A DNA stretch of 14,233 nt. It comes from Actinomycetes bacterium (lineage in GTDB: Bacteria; Actinomycetota; Acidimicrobiia; Acidimicrobiales; RAAP-2). Positions 6,581-13,141 of the stretch are shown one piece after another. Each line of letters begins with the position of its first letter. The first letter of the stretch is position 1. The position numbers were made by a program, and so were the translations under genes. The stretch is taken from the NCBI GenBank assembly GCA_021791615.1, contig JAJYWG010000128.1, forward strand, positions 1 to 14,233, written 5' to 3'. The notes under the pieces are model-generated. The model was not told the DNA's origin and did not search any database. It saw only the letters and a program-made list of their open reading frames with translations.

Positions 6581-7875
6581 CCCCGCGCCGGCAGTCGACA
6601 TCGCCGTGGACTTCGGCCTCGGACATCCTCGACCTTTTGCGCCGGCGCTGGGGGCGGGGCGTCTACCTACGTCGCCACGCTTCGGGAGAAGCATGGGAGC
6701 CGGTCACCGTGCCGGTCCGGGGTCCTGACTCGTCACAGCTCTTGAACCGGCTCGATGATGTCCGCCGGTGGCTCGCCCGTTTCGAGAAGGAGGCTGCCGG
6801 CCTCGACATCGAGTACCGGGTCGTCCAAAGTCGCGTGCTCGGCCCGAACCGCATACCAGTGCGGGTCACCGCCCGATCCTTCGAGCAGTTGGCGACGGCG
6901 ATCGGACGAATCGACGACGCTGCACTGTTCGACGAGCTGCTGGCTCATACCGTCGCCGTCGTTCCCCGCTTGGAGCCGTGGGTTCGGAACCACCCCATGA
7001 TCGTGTTGCAGCATGCGACCGTGTGGGACAGGGCTCTCGCCACCACCGCTTGGATCGACCAGCATGACGTCTCCGGTCTGTACCTGCGCCAGATCAACGC
7101 CGAGGGTGTCGACACCAAGTTCGTCGAGCGTCACCACCGCCTTCTCGATGCCCTTCTCTGCGAGGTGCTGGCGCCGGAGAGGATCGGAGCCACCGATAGC
7201 GCTGGTGGCGGCTTCACCGCGAAGTTCGGGTTCCGCTCGAAACCCAGCTACACGCGCCTGCGCTTCCTCGACCCAGCGCTCGAGCTGGTTGCCGGACTTT
7301 CCGAGTTGACGGCCCGGACCGAGGAGCTTATTGCGGCGGCGCCAGTTGCGGAGAGGGTGTTCATTGTCGAGAACGAGATCACCTACCTTGCCTTTCCCGA
7401 GGTTGCCAAGTCTGTTGTGGTCTTCGGGTCCGGGTTCGCGCTCGGTGGCCTCGCCCGGTTTGGCCGCTCGTCGTGGTTGTCGGACCGAGAGGTCGTCTAC
7501 TGGGGTGACATCGACACCCACGGGTTCGACATCCTCAGCCGACTGCGCGGCGCGTATCCATCGGTCCGGTCGATCCTGATGGACCGAGAGACCCTGCTCT
7601 CCCACCGCCGGCAGTGGGCGGTCGAAGACGCCCCCACCAACCGGACGCTCTCCTACCTCACGCCGGACGAGGCCTCCTTGTACCGGGACCTCGTCGAGGG
7701 CGCGTACGGCGACTCGATCCGCCTCGAGCAGGAACGTGTGAACTTCTCTCTCCTCCAACGAGCTGTGGGGAACAGGGGCGCCGGGGCGCCGGAACGCCAA
7801 TCGACAGACGTCGTCCGAGCACTGCCAGTTGGTACCGACCCGCAAGGATCACCTCGGCGACAGCCGCTCCGGTGA
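6577..7875 (+). CDS. jetD: Wadjet subunit JetD (Toprim nuclease, DUF3322/DUF2220)
   Basis: This is the nuclease subunit of Wadjet, related to the topoisomerase VI A subunit, which cuts the circular DNA trapped by JetABC. The 432-residue protein has an N-terminal DUF3322-like part (to about 200) and a C-terminal Toprim part. The Toprim motif residues are visible: E265 in VFIVENEITYL, and D311 and D313 in GDIDTHGFDIL. The start is GTG 6577, which overlaps the jetC stop as GTGA; the frame is open far upstream, but that part is a shadow of jetC. After residue 397 the sequence becomes an Arg/Pro/Gly-rich tail that does not look like the family, beginning at an 8-bp duplication (7775-7790). The conserved part is intact, so activity is likely. 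Confidence 0.93.
   Translation: MTPRRQSTSPWTSASDILDLLRRRWGRGVYLRRHASGEAWEPVTVPVRGPDSSQLLNRLDDVRRWLARFEKEAAGLDIEYRVVQSRVLGPNRIPVRVTARSFEQLATAIGRIDDAALFDELLAHTVAVVPRLEPWVRNHPMIVLQHATVWDRALATTAWIDQHDVSGLYLRQINAEGVDTKFVERHHRLLDALLCEVLAPERIGATDSAGGGFTAKFGFRSKPSYTRLRFLDPALELVAGLSELTARTEELIAAAPVAERVFIVENEITYLAFPEVAKSVVVFGSGFALGGLARFGRSSWLSDREVVYWGDIDTHGFDILSRLRGAYPSVRSILMDRETLLSHRRQWAVEDAPTNRTLSYLTPDEASLYRDLVEGAYGDSIRLEQERVNFSLLQRAVGNRGAGAPERQSTDVVRALPVGTDPQGSPRRQPLR
7775..7790 (+). repeat. 8-bp tandem duplication in the jetD tail
   Basis: GGGGCGCC occurs twice back to back (7775-7782 and 7783-7790). Eight bases is not a multiple of three. With a single copy the jetD frame would pass into the mec frame and would not end at 7873-7875. 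The duplication therefore fixes the present stop of jetD. Confidence 0.75.
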
Positions 7876-7904
7876 CCATCCGCGCTCCTGTTGTCGACGA
7901 CCGT

Positions 7905-7910
7905 TACAAT
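7905..7910 (+). promoter_or_regulatory. Candidate -10 box for mec
   Basis: TACAAT fits TANNNT well. A transcript would begin about 7917-7920, which would make ATG 7920 the first codon of a leaderless message. The -35 region is not clear. Confidence 0.35.
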
Positions 7911-7913
7911 CCG

Positions 7914-8342
7914 ATGACAATGCTCTGGCTGCCCAATGATCTCTACGCGGAAATGGTGAGCCACTGTCTCGTGGGCCTCCCCGACGAGTCGTGCGGCCTG
8001 CTGGCCGGCGATGCCGACGCTGCCGAAGTGTCGGCCTGCTACCCGGCCCGTAACGCCGCCGAGTCGGCGAAGCTCTATACGGTCGACCCCCGCGACATGC
8101 TCCAAGCCGATCGGGATGCCGAGGCGAAAGGCCTCGAGATCATCGGGGTGTACCACTCCCACACGCACACCGACGCCTACCCCTCGCCTACCGACGTCGA
8201 CCAGGCTCCCGACCCTGCGTGGCACTACGTGATCGTCTCGCTCCGCGACACCCATCCCGTGGTCCGCAGCTTCACGATCGTCGGTGGCGAACCGGAAGAG
8301 GAGTCCGTCGTCGTCCTGAGCGACGCCCTCGTCGCCGGCTGA
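7914..8342 (+). CDS. mec: Mec, JAMM/MPN metalloprotease that cleaves cysteine from CysO-Cys
   Basis: In Mycobacterium this zinc protease removes the newly made cysteine from the C-terminus of CysO. The protein (142 residues from ATG 7914) has the JAMM zinc motif HSHTHTDAYPSPTD (H-x-H-x7-S-x2-D). It also has an N-terminal DESCGLLAGD that supplies the usual glutamate, and an ENxx-like ARNAAESAKLYTVDP stretch. Length matches M. tuberculosis Mec (about 146). The start is uncertain: ATG 7914, ATG 7920 (would be leaderless from the 7905 box), or GTG 7872, which overlaps the jetD stop as GTGA and adds 14 residues. The Cys-pathway genes cysO and cysM follow. The gene is probably housekeeping and not part of Wadjet, despite the tight spacing. 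Confidence 0.88.
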   Translation: MTMLWLPNDLYAEMVSHCLVGLPDESCGLLAGDADAAEVSACYPARNAAESAKLYTVDPRDMLQADRDAEAKGLEIIGVYHSHTHTDAYPSPTDVDQAPDPAWHYVIVSLRDTHPVVRSFTIVGGEPEEESVVVLSDALVAG

Positions 8343-8450
8343 ACAATCCCGGATCCGCCCCGGAGAAGAAGCCGCCCCGCACAGCTACCGGTCCACAGAT
8401 CTCGGACCAGCCGCGAACGGTCGCGCGCCGCGCTCCCGGCGATTCCCGTT

Positions 8451-8456
8451 AGAATC
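8451..8456 (+). promoter_or_regulatory. Candidate -10 box for the cysO-cysM transcript
   Basis: TAGAAT in the context CGTTAGAATCTGG matches TANNNT and resembles the box before mec (CGTTACAATCC). Transcription would start near 8463, giving a leader of about 250 bases before cysO. No good -35 was found. Confidence 0.4.
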
Positions 8457-8480
8457 TGGACCAGAACAGTCAACTATTCA

Positions 8481-8567
8481 ATGGACGTGGATCCAGCCCG
8501 TCACCGTCGGCTTGCTCGGCCCGGGCATGCCGTGGGCCGTCACCAGGGCATCTGGGCTCGACAGTGA
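8481..8567 (+). CDS. Possible 28-residue leader peptide, unrecognised
   Basis: ATG 8481 opens a short frame of 28 residues (MDVDPARHRRLARPGHAVGR, then HQGIWARQ) ending at TGA 8565-8567, about 18 bases after the predicted transcript start. It has no strong ribosome site and no cysteine run, so it is not an obvious cysteine-sensing attenuator. It is Arg/His-rich. It may be a chance frame in GC-rich DNA. Confidence 0.15.
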   Translation: MDVDPARHRRLARPGHAVGRHQGIWARQ

Positions 8568-8614
8568 TCGAGCGGCGGGCAGGGTCCGTCGCCAAGCCCG
8601 TGACAGGTTCGAAG

Positions 8615-8699
8615 CCAGACCCGCAACCAGACCCGCAACCAGAACCGCAAACAGACCCGCTACTTGACCCGAATGCGAGACCCGATGCCAGACCCGCAA
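8615..8699 (+). repeat. Degenerate 12-bp tandem repeat upstream of cysO
   Basis: About seven copies of CCAGACCCGCAA run head to tail. The first two (8615-8626, 8627-8638) are identical and later ones decay; the last (8687-8699) abuts the cysO ribosome site AGAGGAGG. Translated, it gives PDPQPDPQPEPQ-like runs, but the cysO family start lies downstream, so it is probably untranslated. Confidence 0.8.
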
Positions 8700-8714
8700 C
8701 CAGAGGAGGCTCTC

Positions 8715-8990
8715 GTGCCCGTCGATGTCCGCCTACCGACCCTTCTTCGCTCCCAGACCGGTGGCCGTTCGACGGTCTCGGTCGAGGGCAAGACCATCGG
8801 CGACGTGCTGCACGACCTCGTGGTCCAGTACCCGGGCATGAAGGGCCAGCTCCTGAACGACGATGGGACGCTGCATCGCTTCGTGAACGTCTACGTGAAC
8901 GACGACGATGTCCGCTACCTCCAAGTGCTCGATACCCCCGTCAATCCCGGTGACGAGGTGTCGATCCTGCCGGCTGTGGCCGGCGGCTGA
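8715..8990 (+). CDS. cysO: CysO, sulfur-carrier protein (ThiS/MoaD family)
   Basis: CysO carries sulfur as a C-terminal thiocarboxylate and donates it to O-phosphoserine in the CysM reaction. The 91-residue protein has the beta-grasp pattern: MPVDVRLPTLLRSQTGG, the charged IGDVLHDLVVQYPG helix, HRFVNVYVNDDDVRYL and the end VSILPAVAGG. The diglycine C-terminus is intact and exposed, as required. I chose GTG 8715 because AGAGGAGG (8702-8709) is five bases upstream and the protein then begins like known CysO; ATG 8664 in frame lies inside the tandem repeat. The final segment reads almost as in M. tuberculosis CysO. cysM follows after 44 bases. Confidence 0.93.
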   Translation: MPVDVRLPTLLRSQTGGRSTVSVEGKTIGDVLHDLVVQYPGMKGQLLNDDGTLHRFVNVYVNDDDVRYLQVLDTPVNPGDEVSILPAVAGG

Positions 8991-9034
8991 GGCGAGCGCG
9001 GCCAACGACCAGTCTCGGATCGCGTTCGGCTCCC

Positions 9035-10000
9035 ATGGCTCCCTACGACTCCATCCTCGGTCTCATCGGCAACACCCCGTTGGTCGAGGTGAGCCAGTTG
9101 AGCCCCAATCCGCGCGCTCGGATCCTCATGAAGCTCGAGGGACGGAACCCGGGCGGATCGGTGAAGGACCGGGTGGCACTCGCCCTGGTCGAGCAAGCAG
9201 AGAAGGACGGGATCTTGGAGCCCGGCCGGAAAGGGCAGGTCCTCATCGAGCCCACCTCGGGCAACACGGGTATCGGGCTGGCGCTGGTGTGCCGGGTGAA
9301 GGGGTACCACCTCAAGGTGGTCCTGCCGACGAACGTGTCGGTCGAGCGCCGCCAGCTGCTCGAGCTCTGGGGAGCAGAGATCATCGAGTCTCCGGGCTCG
9401 GAAGGCTCCAACGGTGCGGTGCGTCTGGCCCGTGAGCTGGCTGCATCGCACCCCGAGTGGGTGTTCTTGTACCAGTACGCCAACCCGGCCAATCCGTCTG
9501 CCCACTACGAGGGGACTGGACCCGAGATCTGGCGGGACTGCCCCGAGGTCACCCACTTCGTGGCCGGGCTCGGCACGTCGGGCACGCTCCTCGGTGCAGG
9601 GCGGTACTTGAAGGACCAGAACCCGGCGGTGAAGGTGTGGGCGGTGGAGCCACCGGCCGGCGAGATGGTGGACGGGCTCCGCAACCTCGACGACGGCTAC
9701 ATCCCGCCGATCTTCGAAGAGCTCGGCGGGGCGGCGCTACTGGACCGCAAGACCGTCGTCCGTCCGCGCGAGTCGATCGAGTGGACCAGGCGCCTGGCAG
9801 ACGTCGGCCTGTTTGTCGGGATCTCCTCGGGGGCGGCGATGGCCGGTGCCGCACGGTGCGCCGGCGAGGTGCCAGACGATGGGCAAGCGGTCATCGTGGT
9901 GATCTCGGCCGACGACGGGTGGAAGTACCTGTCCACCGGCGCGTGGACCGACGATCTCGACGAAGTGGTCGAGCGGGCGAATTCGATCATCTACTTCTGA
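9035..10000 (+). CDS. cysM: CysM, O-phosphoserine sulfhydrylase using CysO-thiocarboxylate
   Basis: This PLP enzyme forms cysteine on CysO. The 321 residues contain the PLP lysine K44 in NPGGSVKDR, the substrate loop TSGNTG (74-79) and the phosphate-binding loop GLGTSGTLLG (GTSGT at 180-184). The stretch LRNLDDGYIPPIF keeps the Arg that in M. tuberculosis CysM is thought to favour O-phosphoserine over O-acetylserine. The end DDGWKYLSTGAW is also CysM-like. ATG 9035 gives the expected MAPYDSILGLIGNTPLVE start, although no clear ribosome site precedes it, so coupling from cysO is likely. A plain CysK-type synthase is the alternative, but the mec-cysO neighbours argue against it. Confidence 0.93.
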   Translation: MAPYDSILGLIGNTPLVEVSQLSPNPRARILMKLEGRNPGGSVKDRVALALVEQAEKDGILEPGRKGQVLIEPTSGNTGIGLALVCRVKGYHLKVVLPTNVSVERRQLLELWGAEIIESPGSEGSNGAVRLARELAASHPEWVFLYQYANPANPSAHYEGTGPEIWRDCPEVTHFVAGLGTSGTLLGAGRYLKDQNPAVKVWAVEPPAGEMVDGLRNLDDGYIPPIFEELGGAALLDRKTVVRPRESIEWTRRLADVGLFVGISSGAAMAGAARCAGEVPDDGQAVIVVISADDGWKYLSTGAWTDDLDEVVERANSIIYF

Positions 10001-10026
10001 TGTGATCTTCTCGCCACCTTGCGTTC

Positions 10027-10085
10027 GGTGGGCCGAGTGTGACGCGCCGGACCGAGGTGCGGCGGCATCACGCCTCGCGGCCCAC
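10027..10085 (+). terminator. Possible stem-loop after cysM
   Basis: GTGGGCCG (10029-10035 region) pairs with CGGCCCAC (10078-10085), with a smaller GAGG/CCTC pairing inside. No U-run follows, so it is not a standard intrinsic terminator. It could equally be a leader structure upstream of the rph promoter. Confidence 0.25.
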
Positions 10086-10104
10086 ACCCCACACCCCAAT
10101 GGCC

Positions 10105-10110
10105 TACGGT
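10105..10110 (+). promoter_or_regulatory. Candidate -10 box for rph-rdgB
   Basis: TACGGT in CCTACGGTGTCGG matches TANNNT and is shared with the site at 13060 (GCTACGGTGTCGG). Transcription would start near 10117, leaving a leader of about 58 bases. Confidence 0.45.
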
Positions 10111-10174
10111 GTCGGCCGGTGCTCGTCAGCTCGGCCGGCACCCAGACGAGACCCGAGATCGAGGAGGAGCGGAG

Positions 10175-10948
10175 ATGAGCGAGGCCACTGGTGGCCAGGG
10201 CAATGACCGGTTGCTGCGACGCGCGGACGGCCGCATGCTCGACGAGCTCCGGCCAGTGTCGTTCCAGCGGGACTTCACCGTGTTCGCGCCGGGTTCGGTG
10301 CTGGTGTCGATGGGTCGGACGAAAGTGCTGTGCACGGCCTCGCTGGAAGAGCGGATCCCGCCCTGGCTGCGCGGCAGTGGCAAGGGATGGGTGACGGCCG
10401 AGTACTCGATGCTCCCGGGCTCGACGGCTGAGCGCGCCGGCCGCGAAGCGGCCAAAGGCAAGCAGTCCGGCCGTACCCAGGAGATCCAGCGGCTTATCGC
10501 CCGATCGCTGCGAGCCGTCTGCGACCTGGTCGTCTTGGGCGAGGCCCAGGTCACGGTCGACTGCGACGTCCTCCAGGCCGATGGCGGGACTCGCACCGCG
10601 TCGATCTGCGGTGCGTACGTGGCGCTCCACGACGCGTGCTCCCGGATGCTGGCCGATGGCAGGATCTCGGCCCATCCGCTCGCCGATGCGGTGGCCGCGG
10701 TGTCGGTCGGCATCGTCGACGGGGTCCCGATGCTGGATCTTCCCTACGAGGAGGACTCCCGGGCCGAGGTCGACATGAACGTCGTGATGACCGGCGGAGG
10801 GCGCTTCGTGGAGGTGCAGGGCACTGCAGAGGGCCAGGCGTTCAGCCGGGGGGAGCTAGACGATCTCCTGGCCCTTGCCGAGAGCGGCATCGCACAACTG
10901 CTGGCCGCCCAGGCGGCAGTCCTGGCCGACCCGCCTCCGCCTCGATGA
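10175..10948 (+). CDS. rph: RNase PH, tRNA 3'-end phosphorolytic exoribonuclease
   Basis: RNase PH trims nucleotides after the CCA end of tRNA precursors using phosphate, as a ring-shaped hexamer. The 257-residue protein is the family's usual length. Visible motifs are [12 protein letters not shown] (16-27), [16 protein letters not shown] (69-84), [17 protein letters not shown] (99-115), the phosphate-binding GGTRTA (137-142), the acidic metal-binding stretch [15 protein letters not shown] (188-202) and [10 protein letters not shown] (216-225). ATG 10175 has GAGGAGG about 7 bases upstream. The in-frame extension upstream is non-family sequence. It overlaps rdgB by four bases, so the two are co-translated, as in other Actinobacteria. 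Confidence 0.96.
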   Translation: MSEATGGQGNDRLLRRADGRMLDELRPVSFQRDFTVFAPGSVLVSMGRTKVLCTASLEERIPPWLRGSGKGWVTAEYSMLPGSTAERAGREAAKGKQSGRTQEIQRLIARSLRAVCDLVVLGEAQVTVDCDVLQADGGTRTASICGAYVALHDACSRMLADGRISAHPLADAVAAVSVGIVDGVPMLDLPYEEDSRAEVDMNVVMTGGGRFVEVQGTAEGQAFSRGELDDLLALAESGIAQLLAAQAAVLADPPPPR

Positions 10949-11562
10949 GCCCGGGCGCCGGCCCCCTCCGGCTGGTCCTCGCCACGGCGAACCAGGACAA
11001 GGCAGCAGAGATCGCCGCCATTCTCGCGGCGGTGCCGGCGGTGGAACTGCTGGGTCGCCCGGCGGATGTGCCAGACGTCGAGGAGACTGGGTCCACGCTG
11101 GTGGAGAATGCTCGGCTGAAGGCGCGGTCCCTGGTGCACGCCACGGGTCAGGCGGCAGTGGCCGACGACACCGGGTTGGAAGTCGACGCGCTCGGCGGAG
11201 CGCCGGGGGTCTACTCGGCTCGCTACGCCGGCCCGGGCGCCGGCTACGCCGACAACGTCGCCAAGCTGCTGAGCGAGCTGGCGGGACTCGCCGATGCCGG
11301 GGGCGAGCGCCGGGCACGGTTCGTCACCGTGGCCCTGGTGGCCTTTCCCGACGGGCGTGAGGTGGTGGCCGAAGGGGTGGTCGACGGGTTCATCTCCAGC
11401 GCACCCAGAGGATCGGGCGGGTTCGGCTATGACCCGATCTTCGTCCCCGACGAGGGCGGGGGACTGACGTTCGCAGAGATGCCGCCTGTCGGCAAGCACG
11501 CGATTTCCCACCGGGGACGCGCATTTCGCGCCCTGGCTGACCGGCTCGCCCACGACGGCTGA
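10945..11562 (+). CDS. rdgB: RdgB/HAM1 non-canonical purine NTP pyrophosphatase
   Basis: The enzyme hydrolyses dITP, ITP and XTP to keep deaminated purines out of nucleic acids. The 205 residues carry [15 protein letters not shown] (13-27), the acidic catalytic region [25 protein letters not shown] with D74/D75, the phosphate-contacting [13 protein letters not shown] (157-169) and the C-terminal [10 protein letters not shown] (189-197). The start is ATG 10945, which overlaps the rph stop as ATGA. Its stop lies 22 bases from the end of the convergent DoxX gene, too short for separate obvious terminators. Confidence 0.95.
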   Translation: MSPGAGPLRLVLATANQDKAAEIAAILAAVPAVELLGRPADVPDVEETGSTLVENARLKARSLVHATGQAAVADDTGLEVDALGGAPGVYSARYAGPGAGYADNVAKLLSELAGLADAGGERRARFVTVALVAFPDGREVVAEGVVDGFISSAPRGSGGFGYDPIFVPDEGGGLTFAEMPPVGKHAISHRGRAFRALADRLAHDG

Positions 11563-11584
11563 GCTCGAGCCGCCGGCCTCAGCC

Positions 11585-12130
11585 TCAGTCTCCGTCTCCT
11601 TGCGCGGCCGCCACAGGCTTCTCGGGGCGCCAGAAGCCGAGCAGCAGCAGAGCGGCGCCTCCGCCGCCCGCACCCAGGGCGATGGCGAAGCCGGTCCACC
11701 CCCACAGATGCTGGAGCGCCGGCACCTGGCCGTCGATGCTCCAGGCGCCCGGACCGAGGGTGGCCACCACGATGCCGAGCAAGGTGAGCGTCATGACGTA
11801 CTCCCAGCCCTCGCCCGGTCGGAAGATGAAGAAGCCGTTCTTCAGGTGGTTGGTGATCCAGGCCACGAGCATGACCCCGACGACTCCGGCCCCTCCGAAG
11901 GGGGTGAGGAGCCCGAGCACGAGCAGCGCCCCGGCGCCGATCTCGGTCAAGCTCGCAGTCCAGGCGTGCAGGACCCCTGGCTTCATTCCCAGGCTCTCGA
12001 ACCACCGCCCGGTCCCCGGGATCTTCCCTCCCCCGAAGATGTGGTTGATCCCGTGGGCGAGGAACACCGCGCCCAGTCCGACCCGCAGGACCAGGAGAGC
12101 CAGGTCCGCAGCGTGCGGGGTCGGGTTCAT
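11585..12130 (-). CDS. DoxX-family integral membrane protein
   Basis: A 181-residue membrane protein of the DoxX type. The N-terminus LALLVLRVGLGAVFLAHGINHIFGGGKIPGTGRWFESLGM has the family's Arg in the first helix and the GxxK loop. Further hydrophobic helices lie at about 58-76, 80-95, 110-128 and 145-166, ending in a short acidic tail. Some DoxX proteins act in redox or thiol stress; the substrate cannot be told from sequence. It begins as ATG 12130-12128, overlapping the stop of the upstream crotonase gene by four bases (ATGA), so it is the second gene of a two-gene minus-strand unit. Confidence 0.88.
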   Translation of the reverse strand: MNPTPHAADLALLVLRVGLGAVFLAHGINHIFGGGKIPGTGRWFESLGMKPGVLHAWTASLTEIGAGALLVLGLLTPFGGAGVVGVMLVAWITNHLKNGFFIFRPGEGWEYVMTLTLLGIVVATLGPGAWSIDGQVPALQHLWGWTGFAIALGAGGGGAALLLLGFWRPEKPVAAAQGDGD

Positions 12131-12996
12131 CGGATCCTCGGCGTGGTCCGCACGCCCGAGGCAAAAGTCGCCTGCCCCTCGGCCAGGCTCTCCCGGTCAG
12201 TCCCCAATCCGACGAACGCCCAGGCGAGGCCGAGGGACTGCCCTCGTGACAGCTCACGCCCGGCCCACAGCGCCCGCAGCGTTCCCTGTACGGCCAAGGC
12301 CGGTGCCCGGGCGATCTGTTCGGCGACCCAGCCGGCCCGCTGGTTGAGCTCGGCTGCCGGGCAGACCTCGGAGACGAGCCCGATCTGGTGGGCACGCTCG
12401 GCCGACATGCGTTCGGCGTTCCCGAGCAGGGTGAGGCGCACGATCTCGCCGAAGGGCATCTTGGGCAGGAGTTGCAGGGGCTCGAACCCGGCGGCCATGC
12501 CGTAGGAGACGTGAGGGTCGAAGAACGTCGCGTGGTCGGCGGCGACGATGATGTCCACCTCCCCGAGCATGTAGAAGGCCCCTCCGCAGGCCATGCCGTT
12601 CACCGCAGCGACCACCGGCTTCCACAAGTCGTTCGATTTGGGTCCGAGGCGCTCGCCGGGGTCGTCGAACATGAACGGCGTCGAGCAGGACCCGACGTGC
12701 ACGGGCTCCGGCCCGGCGCCGGGATCCGGCCCCGAGCCCGCGCTCCTGGCATTGGCGTTGGTCTCCCGGGCGTCTCCCATGACTTCGCCGCGGTCGATCC
12801 CGGTGCAGAAGGCCTTGCTCCCCGCCCCGGTGAGCACGATCGCCCGGACGGCGTCGTCCTGGCGCAGCCACCGCCACACCGTCTGGAGCTCGTGCTGCAT
12901 CGCAGCGTTGAAGGCGTTGTGGACTTCGGGGCGGTTGAGGGTGACCCAGGCGACGCCGTCGCGCGCCTCGTAGGTGATGGTCTCCAGTTCGGCCAC
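12127..12996 (-). CDS. Enoyl-CoA hydratase/isomerase (crotonase) family protein lacking the usual Glu pair
   Basis: The 289-residue protein has the crotonase fold signs VAWVTLNRPEVHNAFN (15-30), the oxyanion-hole pieces KAFCTGID (61-68) and NGMACGGAF (133-141). It also has the helix region ERMSAERAHQIGLVSEV. The two glutamates that add water in standard hydratases are replaced: Y142 stands at the Glu144 position and H162 (DPHVSYG) at the Glu164 position. It may therefore be a different crotonase, such as an isomerase, hydrolase or dehalogenase-type enzyme. Residues 75-118 form a Ser/Gly/Pro-rich insertion not typical of the family. The start codon is GTG, 6 bases after a TAACGT box, so a leaderless transcript is likely. 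CoA or acyl-thioester substrate is inferred from the family only. Confidence 0.85.
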   Translation of the reverse strand: MAELETITYEARDGVAWVTLNRPEVHNAFNAAMQHELQTVWRWLRQDDAVRAIVLTGAGSKAFCTGIDRGEVMGDARETNANARSAGSGPDPGAGPEPVHVGSCSTPFMFDDPGERLGPKSNDLWKPVVAAVNGMACGGAFYMLGEVDIIVAADHATFFDPHVSYGMAAGFEPLQLLPKMPFGEIVRLTLLGNAERMSAERAHQIGLVSEVCPAAELNQRAGWVAEQIARAPALAVQGTLRALWAGRELSRGQSLGLAWAFVGLGTDRESLAEGQATFASGVRTTPRIR

Positions 12997-13002
12997 GGCG
13001 AC

Positions 13003-13008
13003 ACGTTA
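13003..13008 (-). promoter_or_regulatory. Candidate -10 box of a leaderless transcript for the crotonase gene
   Basis: On the minus strand TAACGT is followed by GTCGCC and then the GTG start codon. This places transcription start at or within a base of the start codon, the layout of leaderless actinobacterial messages. Confidence 0.5.
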
Positions 13009-13059
13009 CCGTCCGGCGGAGTGCCGGGGCGGAGTTGGTCCTCATCCGCTTTGGCACGC

Positions 13060-13065
13060 TACGGT
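13060..13065 (+). promoter_or_regulatory. Candidate -10 box for the dehydratase pair
   Basis: TACGGT within GCTACGGTGTCGG, the same string as before rph. A -35-like TTGGTC (13035-13040) is 19 bases upstream. The leader would be about 70 bases. It diverges from the crotonase promoter only 50 bases away. Confidence 0.45.
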
Positions 13066-13141
13066 GTCGGACGCCGAGACGCCGGCCGGCGTCGACGACC
13101 CGGCAGGCGCCGGGGTGGAAAAGCAGCAGGGGAGGGTGCAA

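Larger units (their letters stand above)
8343..8714 (+). other. Leader region between mec and cysO
   Basis: These 372 bases hold no clear gene. They contain a promoter-like box (8451-8456), a 28-codon open frame (8481-8567) and a degenerate 12-bp tandem repeat (8615-8699) that runs into the cysO ribosome site. I recognise no riboswitch consensus. The open frames crossing this stretch are repeat-driven (PDPQ-type) and not credible proteins. Confidence 0.6.

Noticed and set aside
282..8449. CGATTCCCG shared by the tmRNA 3' end and 8439-8449 as flanking attachment sites
   Set aside because: Only about nine bases match and the second site lies inside the mec-cysO leader, beyond the native mec gene; too short and badly placed for an attachment repeat.
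8564..8953. 129-codon frame with PDPQ repeats upstream of and across cysO
   Set aside because: The repeats come from the 12-bp array and the frame then runs through cysO in the wrong phase.
7914..8990. JAMM protease plus beta-grasp protein as a ubiquitin-like defence module beside Wadjet
   Set aside because: No E1- or E2-like gene is present. The pair is followed by cysM, and CysO has the family-specific end, so this is the known cysteine pathway.
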